DNA from: Symbiodinium natans
Lineage: Eukaryota > Sar > Dinophyceae > Suessiales > Symbiodiniaceae
Direction: 5' to 3'
Assembly: GCA_905221605.1 (NCBI GenBank)
Contig: CAJNDS010002793.1
Coordinates: 64,001-95,000 of the forward strand
Length of the DNA stretch: 31,000 nucleotides
Each line of letters starts with the position of its first letter. The stretch's first letter is position 1. Shown here in pieces: positions 1-11,000 of the stretch. A program made the translations under genes and the position numbers. Under the pieces are notes generated by a model. That model worked only from the letters and a program-made list of their open reading frames with translations, did not search any database and was not told where the DNA came from.

Positions 1-1
1 T

Positions 2-730
2 CAACCCCCTAGCGGTCATGGCCATGAAAAGCTCCCGCGTGGCAGCATAGTCGCCTTCACGAGCATAGGCCCACATTGTCGCCGCGTAGCTCGACTCCCT
101 GCTTGAATCCGTCGCCTCCTCGAAGACAGCTTCGGGAATGTTGTCGAAGGTACTCATGGCCTTCTGGGCCATAGAGACGGTCCCATATGCTCCGATCATG
201 GTGTTATAGGTGATGAGATTGGGTGAGACGGTATTTCGGTGCATCTCCTCAAAAAGGTGCTCTGCCTCATGAACTCTCTTGGTGTCGGCATACATCTTGA
301 TCATAGTGGTATAAGCAACCACGCTCTTCCAGTCGTGGTTCATGTCCGCCCAGAGTGCCTTGGCTTCCTCTACCCAGCCGGCTTTAGCGCAAATGTTGAG
401 ACCGACGCAGTACTCGATCGGACCTTGCTTCTCCATGGTTTCAAACATCTCCCACGCATCTTCGAATTTTCTGGCCTTGACCAGGCGGCCGATCTCCTTT
501 GTCAGCGACCTGACTTCCTTCGCGACGGCTCCCTGCTCTTCGGCCGGTCGCAACTTTCGCAGGTCTTCTCGGCCCCAAACACGACTGACTTGCAAACTAA
601 GCCGCTCCTGCCGCTTCAGCTGCGCATTTGCGAAGCTGAAAGCGCGCTGAGCGCGCTGTGTCGCACGTGACAACACATGACAGGAGCAAAGCATGTCAAT
701 GTCAAACAAACTGTCGCTATGTGCAGTCAT
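2..730 (-). CDS. Pentatricopeptide repeat (PPR) protein, C-terminus cut by window edge
   Basis: Read on the minus strand, one uninterrupted frame runs from an upstream TAA near 828 to the left edge. It contains several helical-hairpin repeats of about 35 residues. The clearest carries VSPNLITYNTMIGAYG, a textbook PPR start, preceded by VVAYTTMIKMYADTKRVHEAEHLF and followed by SSYAATMWAYAREGDY. PPR proteins bind single-stranded RNA, usually in mitochondria or plastids, for editing, splicing or stability; that role is family knowledge. About 243 residues are visible and the gene continues left of base 1. Start choice is open: in-frame ATGs lie at 811, 730 and 694. I prefer 730 because TTGTTTTTAG, a likely splice or spliced-leader acceptor, lies just upstream of it near 787-796. 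The segment before the repeats is charged and Gln/Arg-rich. No organelle signal can be assigned with confidence. Confidence 0.78.
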   Translation of the reverse strand, partial: MTAHSDSLFDIDMLCSCHVLSRATQRAQRAFSFANAQLKRQERLSLQVSRVWGREDLRKLRPAEEQGAVAKEVRSLTKEIGRLVKARKFEDAWEMFETMEKQGPIEYCVGLNICAKAGWVEEAKALWADMNHDWKSVVAYTTMIKMYADTKRVHEAEHLFEEMHRNTVSPNLITYNTMIGAYGTVSMAQKAMSTFDNIPEAVFEEATDSSRESSYAATMWAYAREGDYAATRELFMAMTARGL

Positions 731-811
731 TCCGTCTAGAGGTCTGCATTCGAGCAGGATACCTTGCGAAGTTCGCTGGGCGGTGCTAAAAACAACGATG
801 GTCAGGCCCAT

Positions 812-1227
812 TGACCCATGTAGCGTGTAGCTTTATCACACGAATGAACACTTCGAACCAGCGGCTGAAGCCATGGACCGGATTCCCAAAACGAAAGAAA
901 CTGAACCCTAACGAAACCTTCGTCTCATCGTTGCAATCTCCATTGACCCGAGAAATATCGCGGAGGTCTCTGAGCTGCCCAGCCACTGCGGCAGCACAGG
1001 CCACTATCAGAGGCAGCGCCAGGGGCGAGCGCCTGCAAGCAGCCACACGGTAGCCCTAGGAAGCCTTGTCTTTGCAGCCTGATGCGAGAGAACGACCCTA
1101 GCTCAGCACCCATGCGCAACACCAACACAAGTGGGAGACTATCCGACCCTTCTGCGCAGTGCAACTACTACTGACACCGCCAACCCGGCCACCACCCTCA
1201 ACAACACCATCAACACTACCGCCGCCA
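812..1227. other. No supported gene
   Basis: Short overlapping open frames exist on both strands, but none has a recognisable motif, a consistent exon border or a compositional bias that favours one strand. This is probably the 5' flank of the PPR gene, which is transcribed leftwards. Confidence 0.4.
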
Positions 1228-1441
1228 CTGTCATCGACGTCGTTGTCATCATCGTCGTCGTCATCATCGCCATCGGCAATATCACCAACACCATTCTCAT
1301 CATCGTCGTCGCCATCATCACCATCACCATCACCATCACCATCAGCAGCATCATCATCATCACCATCGCCATCATCATCATCATCATCATCACCATCATC
1401 ATCATCACCATCATTATCATGGTCTTTTTTACTCGTCCTCG

Positions 1442-1481
<40 letters not shown>

Positions 1482-1482
1482 G
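1228..1482. repeat. (ATC)n trinucleotide tract, degenerate then pure
   Basis: The tract begins as degenerate TCA/TCG/ACC triplets and ends in about 13 perfect TCA units at 1442-1481, interrupted once by a unique stretch near 1418-1440. Open frames through it translate as runs of Met, Asp, Ile, Ser or His depending on frame, which marks a microsatellite and not a protein. Confidence 0.95.
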
Positions 1483-4400
1483 CGTAGTACTGTCTTTCTA
1501 CTGACGCCGCCACTACCACTGCAACTCCTACGTCACGGCGAAGTAGCATGTCCATGAAGCCTCGAATAAACAAAGTTGAGACGTTGCCTGATGTTTCGTT
1601 TCTATGGTCCTTTCAAATAATCTTACAGGCCCCATCTGCCCCCCCATGTCGTGAATCCGCTCGCAAACCTAGACGCCCGAACTTCACATGCTCTCAACCA
1701 TACCCCGCTTCCCACACGTCCGACCTTTCAGAAAGCGCCCGGCGTTCCGCCATGCTTGGCGCACGTCTCTACACAGATGCCCCTTAGCTCCAAGTGCCCT
1801 TCTTAGGCCCAACATGGATAGTCCTCTCAGGGACATTGGGGACACTTCTTGCCGGCTTGCTGCCGCAGGCGTTTTGCATAAGATGGAGCAACATGCAGAG
1901 CTTGCGACATTGAATCCTGTGCTGATGTGTCTCCCGAAGTAGTAATTGCTCTCCCCCATCCAACTACATGCAAGTTCTACAATGCTGCAGGGACAGCTGA
2001 AAAGACAACAGTGGCGACAGCCTTGAGGACTTTTGGTGGAAACCAGACACGAAACAAGTGCAGGCCCATTTTTTCGTGTTCTCCGCAGTCGCCGTGGGGC
2101 AAGGCAGATGTCAAAGTGATCTCTGCCCTGCGCTGTGCTGAACAGGCGGCGAACTGGTGTCCGAACTCGGCAGGCCACAGCAAAGACTTGTGCAATGTGT
2201 GCGATTGTCTTCTCTGTCTTCTCCGCACCACATCTGAGGCCAGGTCATCCATGCAACCATCAAGCAGGAGGGCTCAAAACAGAACCTTGTAACAAGAATG
2301 CTTCAGCTGCACGCTAAACTCTAGAGGGACATGCCTCAACTCTGGACCCAGAGAAAGCTTAACAAGGCCCGAAGTCTCCGAAAAGCCTGGGATCGCGGCG
2401 AATCCTGAACAAGACGCCCCCGGCTTGATGGTAGGAGCCGCGCCTTAGAGCACAATTCACAGGGTTCCACCTATGCTCCCAGAGCTACAGGCACACAACA
2501 GCTAAGGAACACACGCTCAGCGGCGAAGGAAAGGCCAAAAGCCTGGGAGGGCTGCGCAGGGCTACAGAGTGCCTCCCGGGCCTTTCGAAGGCAAGGTTAC
2601 GAGCCTACGTCGGGCAAAGAGTTGGTAGCAATTAAGACGCCAACCCCCTGTCTACAACACGATCACACCAAGGGCGCTGCATCTCTCGAGTCGGAGACGC
2701 CGGAGGGCCAGAGTCCCGAAGCGGGCAGAAGCGGGCGGCGAAAGCAAGCGCCAGGGGTCATTCCCACGTAGGAAGATTTTTCTTTGAGGAGGGCCTTTTG
2801 GGCTTTTTGGCTTGGGAGCGCAGCTCAGGCTGAGCTGGTGGGAAGGACCCCAAACATTTTCAAATCGTACAAGTTGGAAGACCCAATGCCTTCCAAGTGC
2901 TGAACATCATTTTGCCTAACTCTGCAAATGGGAAGAGAAGGGTCTATATCCAGCACCGGATTGAAAAACACAGCCCGTGTACATTGCTCTGTGAAGCTAC
3001 GACTATAAGAAGAACACATCTGGGCCGAATTTCTGAGCTACACACCAACAGCCATGCCTAGGCAGTTAGGATAAGAAAGGTTCGCGCCCCACAAGGACCA
3101 CACCAGGGGTGTAGTCGTAAAGTGCAGGCGACCCTTACCCTCCCTGATGAATGGACTGCGATCCTTGGGCAGCCATCCACAACTTTCTCTGCGAATTCAG
3201 TTTCCACGATCACCACAGAAAAGGCACTCCACCGTAACTTCTGTACTTCTATCAGAACTAAAAACTCAAGTGAAGATTTCCACTGAACCGCACTAGGAAC
3301 AGGTTTCGGTAAAGGGCTAGGCAACTCGTCTTCATCTAGAAGAGGAGGCTACCTGCGTCCAGCGCGCACCCTCGCTCAGGATTCTTGCCCCCTCGCATTG
3401 GGGGAACGCGCAATCTAGCTCTGCCGCCAAGGCGAGTTGCTCCAGCCCTTTAGGGGATTAATTTCAGCAAGGCAACGTCGATTGCCCGCCTGGGAGTTGG
3501 CGGAGAGTCTACCCACCAGTCGTGTTCCCAGAGGGTAGGGAAAATGCCCAATCGCTCATCCACTTCAATGAAGCAGGAGAGCATGTCACGTCTTCAAAAG
3601 CATACAAAGCATAGCAAACAAACACACACCTTCACGATGCTCACACTTCATAACACTCTCATATCACTAGTCAACGCTCTCGACGGCCACCATCCACTAC
3701 AGGTCTGGGCTCATGGGCAAACAAGCGCCCGTGACACCTTCCGCCTCGTCCCATGGCCATGCAACACGTCACTTAGCGAAAGTGCCAAAGCCTTTGGATC
3801 CTTCAGCAAGTCAGGCCTGTGCTTTGTTGTTCTAGAGCGCTAGAGTTATTCGCTTCTTTTCAGTCTTCTTATGGGCCCAACCAGCCACCAGGATCTGTCG
3901 CAGTCAGCGCAGGAGGGGTCTCCTGCGGAACCACACATTGTGCTGCTCACGTCATCCTGAATCCTGAGCTGCAGCCTATCTCTCCGGGTTTGTCCAGATC
4001 CCCATATGTCCCCATTACCTCATTTCCCTCTCCTGCGCTGAAGTGAGCATCGCGGTCACTGCCAGGTGTATACCTGCAAGTCAAGGCTGAACCAGCGTCT
4101 GGACGTGCCTGTCCCTGGTTGAAAAAGGAAGTTTCCGCACATTCATTCTGCCTGCTCCTTTCCACACCTCTGCGCACATGCAACAGAATAAGGGGCCTTC
4201 TCCTCAACCTCGCTTTTGTTGTTGTGGGCCTCACCTGCAAGCAGGCCCGTATGACCCATGCTGGCACGGCGAAGCTTCACTAACCAGTCTACACCACGTG
4301 CCGCCAAGTTGCAAGTCATGTTCACCTGAGTGAACGAGAGGCCCTCAACGCGATTATGCTGAAACAATGTCTTGGTCAGGCACACTGCAGCAGCAAATAG

Positions 4401-4739
4401 ACCCGTGACCCGCCGTGACCCCACGTTGCTCTTGACATTCTGGCCTTCGCCATGATGCTGCTGCTCATCTTACTACGTCGAGTTTGTGCAGGTGCACGCC
4501 TGAGCAGCTGCGAGGTGATGGAGCCGAAGGATGTACCAGGACTGCTGAAGATTGCTTAGGAGAAGAGCTTCTCTTCTTCAGGGTGGCTGAGTTCGCGAAA
4601 CCGATACACACTAAGCCGAGGTGTTCTGTTTTGAGCACTCTCCAACACGATTCAACATATCCAAACATGAACAGCGAACAAACCGGCCAAGTGTCTCCGC
4701 GCTTGCCGAAGTAGTGGGAAGCCTTGCAGGGAATGGAGC
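1483..4739. other. Intergenic or intronic DNA, no gene supported
   Basis: I scanned both strands for recognised motifs and AG|G acceptors and found nothing convincing. A minus-strand stretch near 2825-2960 has a moderately protein-like frame (reads NDVQHLEGIGSSNLYDLK) after a pyrimidine-rich CAG, but it has no partner exon and no known motif. The 3544-3843 plus-strand frame is Ser/Thr/His-rich and unremarkable. Confidence 0.4.
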
Positions 4740-4740
4740 C

Positions 4741-4826
<86 letters not shown>

Positions 4827-4827
4827 A
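4740..4827. repeat. (AAC)n microsatellite, about 29 units
   Basis: A perfect AAC/CAA run covers this stretch, followed by imperfect CAAAGACAAAG. Frames through it give poly-Asn, poly-Thr or poly-Gln, and on the other strand poly-Leu, poly-Cys or poly-Val. These are repeat artefacts. Confidence 0.97.
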
Positions 4828-5082
4828 GACAAAGAAGCAAAAACACAGAAGCTATGCAGGGTACCCAATCCGAGGCCAGGACGGTGCCGTCTGCGCCACG
4901 GGCAGCTGCCTAAAAAAATCTCCATCTTGTGAGGTCTCCAACACTCCAGCCACCCCCCCCTTTCAAGGCAGTAGCTGCGACTGTGGCGGAGCCGGCGGCG
5001 TGGGGTAGATCCTTTGTACACGGGAGTGTATCTGAAAGCACAAGCTAGTGCAAAGTAGTGAAGCGCCCTTTTGATTCAATAG

Positions 5083-5877
5083 CCGTGCACGAGGCTGCAG
5101 CGTTTGCCCCATCTTCACCGGCGAGGCATCATAGGGCCTTGCATTGGAGGGAGTCACGGAGCACTATTCCCAAGTAACGAAAAAAAGTTGCTGTACCAGG
5201 GGCCCTACTGCTGCGCCACATGTGGCATCAGCCGCGGGAAATGCCTTGCAAGGATCAAGCAGGCCGTGAAACCTTCCGGAGTGCCCGGCTATGTGGAGCA
5301 TTGCGAAGAGTAGTGCACCGTGTTCCGGACTGCGCAGACGGCTGCGCTGTGGGCCTCGGCCGAACCGAACTTGAGGAGCTTCCGACCCTCGAATCCCCTG
5401 TCTTCAGAGGCTACAACCCACTCTCCGACAATTCTGTTGGCTGGTCATGGTTCCGGATCATCCTCAGATGTCGGCACAGCACCTTTACATATTGATGCTG
5501 CCCAGTGTATCCAGCAGCATCTGGATGCGTACTCACAAAGTGCGAACAAGATGCTGAAGCAGGTGCTGACCAGCCATCCTTGTATGCAGCGGCGGCAGCA
5601 TTGTAGTTAGGGGAAAGCTTGGGCTGGACTCAAGCATTCCTTGCATCTTTGATCCGTTGCTGGCAAGGCACTGCCCTGATGTTTGCTGCTTCCTTTGCTG
5701 TAGCATCTGCAGAAGTGGGTTCCTTTCAAGACACGGGGGGAAAATCACATCAGTGGCGAAAGAGATTCAGATGACCTGAAGTCTTTGCATGGGCAAACTA
5801 ACGTTGGAAGCGTCAAGCAAATTAGAATGACAACTTGGAATGAGACGTGCAGCTCTCAACATCGGCCCCCGTCATGA
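5083..5877 (+). CDS. Possible plus-strand gene or broken copy, unknown function
   Basis: I do not recognise this protein. The plus-strand frame from 5083 contains a cysteine-rich patch (YCCATCGISRGKCLARIK), then a single in-frame TAG at 5311-5313. The same frame continues through SPTILLAGHGSGSSSDVG and an amphipathic stretch (HIDAAQCIQQHLDAYSQ). A GT donor after CAG at 5560-5562 could join, in phase 0, to an acceptor at 5701-5703 (GTAG) and a hydrophilic exon ending at TGA 5875-5877 (KTRGENHISGERDSDD). First-codon-position G is higher in this frame than in the antisense frame. The TAG means either an intron not placed here or a decayed copy. It runs opposite to all firmly called genes, which weakens the call. 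Confidence 0.33.
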
Positions 5878-7831
5878 AAAGAGCGCTAGCAGTGTGACAC
5901 GTGCAGCTCGCAGTTCGGTCGACGTCATGACAGGAGCGATGGCAGTGCAAAGGTTCAAGTGATGGCCTGTCACCCTCCGCAGCGCCATATTCGTCGGGGG
6001 AGCCCTGCAGCAAAGCTTTGTTGACACTGGTGCAATTGGGAATTCAAACTTGTGAAACCCTCACCCTCGCATCTGGGCTGCCTAGCAAAGAATATACACT
6101 ATACAGAGAGGGTGAACTTCCCCGAAGCCCTTGGCACTACGTCTGGAGCGCCTCTGTGCCACTCCTCCGGCGAAGCTTCTCCTCTCCCACACCCCCAGAA
6201 AGCCAGAAGTGAACTGCACGAAGAGAAAAAGCGAGAGAGAGAGAGAGAGACAGAGAGGACTACTACATACTACTACCACCTGCACGTTACATGCGGCTTA
6301 CAGTGTTTTCATTGTAGGCCTGCAAGGAACTCACAACGCCGCAACCTTGCCTTTCCACGCCGAAAGTGGGCATTTCGAGGCGATGCCTAGGCAGAGCGGC
6401 AGAACCTTTTTTGCCCCAGACGCGCTCTCATCCGGACAGTTCTGAGCAATGGAAGCTCTCAAAGTTAGCCCATATCGCTTTTTGCAACCTGATATCCTGA
6501 GACCGAGCCTCGCCCTCTTCGTAAGCGTGTGGTGCTCCATGTTCCTGCACATGTCTCCTATTGCTACTTCCCCTGCCCTACTTCCACTGCTACATACTGC
6601 CACATATATACATACTGCTACATACTGCGACTTCAATTCCACTACAACGGCGGCGGCAGCTGAGACAAAACCCACACAGCCTCGTCAGTGCTGGATGCAC
6701 AGCTTGCGGCAGTGCTCGCCTCACAGAGTAACCCACAAGAAGCACGTGTGGGTCGGGAGAGCAGAGGTGGCTCAATCGCAGAAACATGCCAAGAAAAACC
6801 CTGGACCTCCCCAAAATACGGACGCTATGCTTGTATTTCCGGGTGTTCATGTCCTTGTTGGATGGCAGGGTCCGAATCGGGCCAAGTGCCAGCGGAAATT
6901 TGCTTGCGACACGGCTGCACCGACATGTCTCGGCGGCGATAGCTCCCATCACTGTCCGACGCCCCGAGCACAGAACCCCTACAGGTAAACGGAACTGTCC
7001 GGCCACTCCCTGAAATTCCCTCAACCTTGCAAGCTCGACCTTCTACTGAACTTCAACCCCCCTTGCTCCCGCGATTGCACCTCCGACAGGCTGTGCTGAC
7101 GGTTGTTGAGCAAGGCCTCGGCTTCTCGTCGGTGGGCCGCCTGGCGCCGCTTCGCAAGCTCTCGCAGCTTCGGGCCTGAGAAGTCCTTTGGGTTTCTTCT
7201 CTTTCTGCGGACCTCCGTTTTGGTGATCTGCTAGACTGCTAGACTCCAGGAAAAATTTGAAGCTGCCCCGCATGCCCCGCACCTGCACCATGACGGCAGG
7301 AGGCAGAGCCTCTGCCTCTTCTGGGCAGCTTTGCAGGAGATGCTCAAAGACCTCGGTTGCATTTCAGAATGCCATAGTCCAACAGTGGACGGAAGCCCAT
7401 GTTCCACAATGTTCCACTATGTTCCACCCAAACCCACAAACCCCCAAAAGCTCACCTTGATTGGCGTGCGCCCAGGGCTGGATGCCAGGTCAGCTCCGGC
7501 ATATTCCTCCACGTTATGGCAGTTACGGGATCTCGCTCAAAAAAGCAGAGCACCCCACAAAAAGGGCTTGCAAAGAACCCGAGCAGTCCTCATTTCGGAC
7601 CTTCTGTAGTGGGGTGCCAAGGCCTCCAGACCGGATACTGCGGGCGCAAGGCGATTCTCAGGCTAACTCCAAGTATGGTCAACCACTGCAGGTGCTGGGC
7701 TCCCTCGAACTACGTCTCTGCAAAGCACCTCAATGTGTGCTGGTGGCATCTGAGACCAGCACTCACCGGCTCTCCCTGTTGCATGCGAAAGTATGTCTCC
7801 TGCTGTCAGGCTTTCGCGGAGCCGGCACGGC
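5878..7831. other. Intergenic, no gene supported
   Basis: The stretch holds a short GA-rich tract at 6225-6257 and a small tandem of GTTCCACAAT-like 10-12-mers at 7398-7430. Open frames overlap on both strands without recognisable domains. It lies downstream of the nucleotidyltransferase stop and probably includes that gene's 3' untranslated region. Confidence 0.4.
6225..6257. repeat. (GA)n short tract
   Basis: A GAGA run with one ACA interruption on the plus strand, seen directly. Confidence 0.85.
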
Positions 7832-7981
7832 TCAACACGGCTCACAGATGTTCATTGTACAGTCGAAGATGTCCTCCAAAGCTCTTCGTAGTTCCCCTTC
7901 CTGTCGCCGGTGCAGCAACAGAAGCAGCTGCAACGGACAGGGTTGGGCACGGATCCCGTGCACATCCAAACGAACAAGTCA

Positions 7982-8063
<82 letters not shown>

Positions 8064-11000
8064 AGCAACTGACAAGACCCCAAACCGAAACCTCCCCGAC
8101 ACAACACGCGGCCTGAATGTCACCAAGTACGCAATTGAGATTGCGCGTCTCGTCCACTGGGTCCTGCGCAAAGAGACACCTTCTCGGACCAGTATCACAT
8201 CTACGTGCTCAAGAGAAGGGATGCTCCTCTACATGCAGTCGTCGAAAATTCCTGGTCGATGCTGACGCAGTCCAAACTTTGCTGCACTTCCACCAGCACG
8301 GAAATTGTCCAGGCCTTCCCTTCAGCTTCAGCAGATGAGTCTCAGATGCGTCCAGGCGGTTTGGAAGGCGGACGGAGACGACCTCGGGCAAATTTCGGTA
8401 AGAGGTCGCACAAGAAGGTACAAGTATCGACAAAAAAAGCAGTGCAAGATCGTGCACATCACGCTCAAACTATGCAGCAATTGAGACAACCATTGAAAGA
8501 CACCACAATCGGAAATCTCAAAGCAATGATACTCTAGGCAGTGGAATTTCGTAGGGTGACTTACGATGACCTTCTGGCACGAACCATTCCATCGCACGAG
8601 CTTGCTACCGCGCTTCATATCCGCGGCTCACAAGTCAACATGTGCCCTGCTGCATTGTTTTGGTCTCCCCAGCAGGTGCTTGCACGATGAAACTCACATG
8701 CCAAAGACGAGCCCCCACCTAGACCCCTAGACTCAAAACATCTCAAAACCCAAACAGAACAGAATTCTCAAGTCTCAACTGTTCACACAGGCGGGGCCTC
8801 GGAGCCCCAGCTGAACTCCTGAAAGGACATGGAAGGTGCGAGATGCGTTTTGGGCTTGAGCTTCGCTTAGGGATTTCGGAGAGGGCGTCGGGCATTCTCG
8901 GGAAATCCTTCCAGTTCAGACTCATGGTCCCAAGCACCCAAAGAACGCTTTCGGTATGGCTGTGGCCTTAGAGTCCTTGCTCGACCTATCTCACAAGATC
9001 AATGTTTCTTGCAAAACGCATGCCCACCCTTCCACCGTTCCCTTCATTCCCCTTCGCTCCGAGGTGTAGAAGTGAAAGAACCGGCGGACGAATTGTCCCA
9101 GGTTCTGGGGACCTCAGCTGTTGCGACACCCGAGACCCTTTCACAGCAGGATGGGCCACAAAAGAACGACTACGATCACTGCCATAGCCTGAAGGCTTGC
9201 AAGAATCCGGAATCGACATCTGCCAATCTACATCGTGCCCATGAAGGTCAACGCAGACGGCTACAGCAATTGGTGACGACTTGCTGGGACATGGCCACCT
9301 CCTTACCTGCTCTTGGACTCCCTGCAGGGCGTTGACGAAAAAATCGGCTTCCGGGATCGGCCCCCAAAGTTCAACACACCCGTTACTGTAGCCTTTTAAA
9401 GCGGCCCTTCTTTTGCGAAATACCGGTACTGGCGCCCCCGGCATTTCCAAGAGCTGCGGGCGGCCTCTCAGGGGGGCACCACATCTGGGCTTTGGCTGGT
9501 GGGATTTCATGTGTGCTTGAAGAGACCTGCACTCCGAGAAAGTTCCCCAGGCTGAGCCAAAACAGCCCCCGAAGCCAAAGAACGTGAACCCGGCAACACC
9601 CCGGCCTCTAACTTGGAGGCGACGTCGACCTTGCTCCCTTCCTGGCCCATCGGTCGAATCGCGATGCATCCCCACCCTTCTGGGCCAGGCATGGATTGGG
9701 CGAGCAACTGCGTGCCTTGAAAGCTTGCGGGGGCAGCATGGGCAGTTGGATCTTGGGGTGCACCTGGCAGCAGAACTCATTTCACTGAATTGGGAAAAGT
9801 GGGAGCTCGGGGTATGGAAGCGCTCCGTTTACAGCCACCTGTAATGAAGTAACAGGCTGAATTCGCCTCGGCTTCCGGCAGGCGTCTAGAACAAGCAGAC
9901 CAGGATCCGGTCTCCTTCCTCCTTTCCTAGGACCCTTCCCCAAGCGGCTGTGGGGATACCTTTCCTGGGACCCTCCTAGGGCCTTTCGCGGGGGCCCACG
10001 GACGCCCATCGTTTGTGGTAAGCTGCACCAAATCACACATCGCTACGCCCCGCGTTGGGGCCAGCCCAGCTGCACGCGCGCAAGCGTTCACGGTTAACAA
10101 CATGTCCGTCAACCCCACAGAATCCAAGGTTTAGATGAGCAATGCCGTGATTTGAGCTGCAACTTTTGGATTGAAGCCACCTGCATGAAGTAGATGGCCA
10201 TCAGCGTCAGGGCATACGACGACAGGTGTGAGCGAGATGCACCACAAACTTCCTTCTCCTCAGCATTCTCTTGCAGTCGCTGGCCAAACCCCTCCTCGAG
10301 TCACAACCTCTGGCGTGCCTTCGCCCACAACTTTACCAGGATCACCAGATCCCGCACCCTGTCATCCAGCATGGAATAGGCCTGACTGCTCGCACATCTG
10401 CAATAAACTGCCCACCAAGTCAAAGCTTGAGGGCTGCATCCTGCCTTCAGCAACATGGTATTTTGCAAGGGTAACGTATTGTGGCACGAGAGGTCCACCT
10501 TCAAAACTCCAACAGGTCACAGACGGCAGCTGGGCACAAGCCGACTGCAAAAGACTACTAGAACGCAAACAACGCAAACAACGCAAAACCGCAGAGGGCC
10601 TCCAACTTGCCCTCAAAGCACAGCTTCAAGATGGGCACGCGAGCATGTAAAACCTTTCAAGGGACAAGAAGACTCCTTTCTCAAGCGTGGCGTCGGGGGG
10701 TGTCTTTGTTCGTGTGCCTCCTGCGCCATGGTAAACTCCGGGTGCTCCCGCAACAAGGGTGCGAGGCGCTCACCTCAGGTGCAGATCGGAGCAGATCGAA
10801 AGCAGTGGAGCAGAGGTGAGTTCTAGCGACCAAAAATGTTTCTCACCAGACAAGCTGCACGACTCTACAACCCGTGCGCTCCATAAGGCTGCTGCTCAGA
10901 ACTTCAGCTGCTGGCTGCTGTGGCTCCGCTTCCTGCACATGAGCGCGTCGATGTCGCGCTTCCACGGAAGAGCACAGAAGCCCACAGTCCCTTGACAGTC

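Noticed and set aside
4621-4932. Open frame with 28 Asn in a row
   Set aside because: Product of the AAC microsatellite; flanks lack any motif.
5533-5748. Minus-strand frame near 5.6 kb ending at a GTGAGT donor-like site
   Set aside because: Its codon composition is poorer than the plus-strand frame covering the same bases, and no partner exon was found.
7842-8265. Open frames with poly-Ala, poly-Ser, poly-Cys or poly-Leu at the CTG tract
   Set aside because: The tract lies in an inferred intron between two confidently matched nucleotidyltransferase exons.
9550-9572. Possible relic of the dinoflagellate spliced leader (TTTTGGCTCA on the minus strand)
   Set aside because: Only about ten bases match the leader core; the flanks do not, and it lies inside an intron. 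Too short to be meaningful.
8986-9780. 264-codon minus-strand open frame as a gene of its own
   Set aside because: It overlaps real nucleotidyltransferase exons (9060-9104, 9307-9385) but reads partly in another frame and through introns; only the exon pieces carry family motifs.
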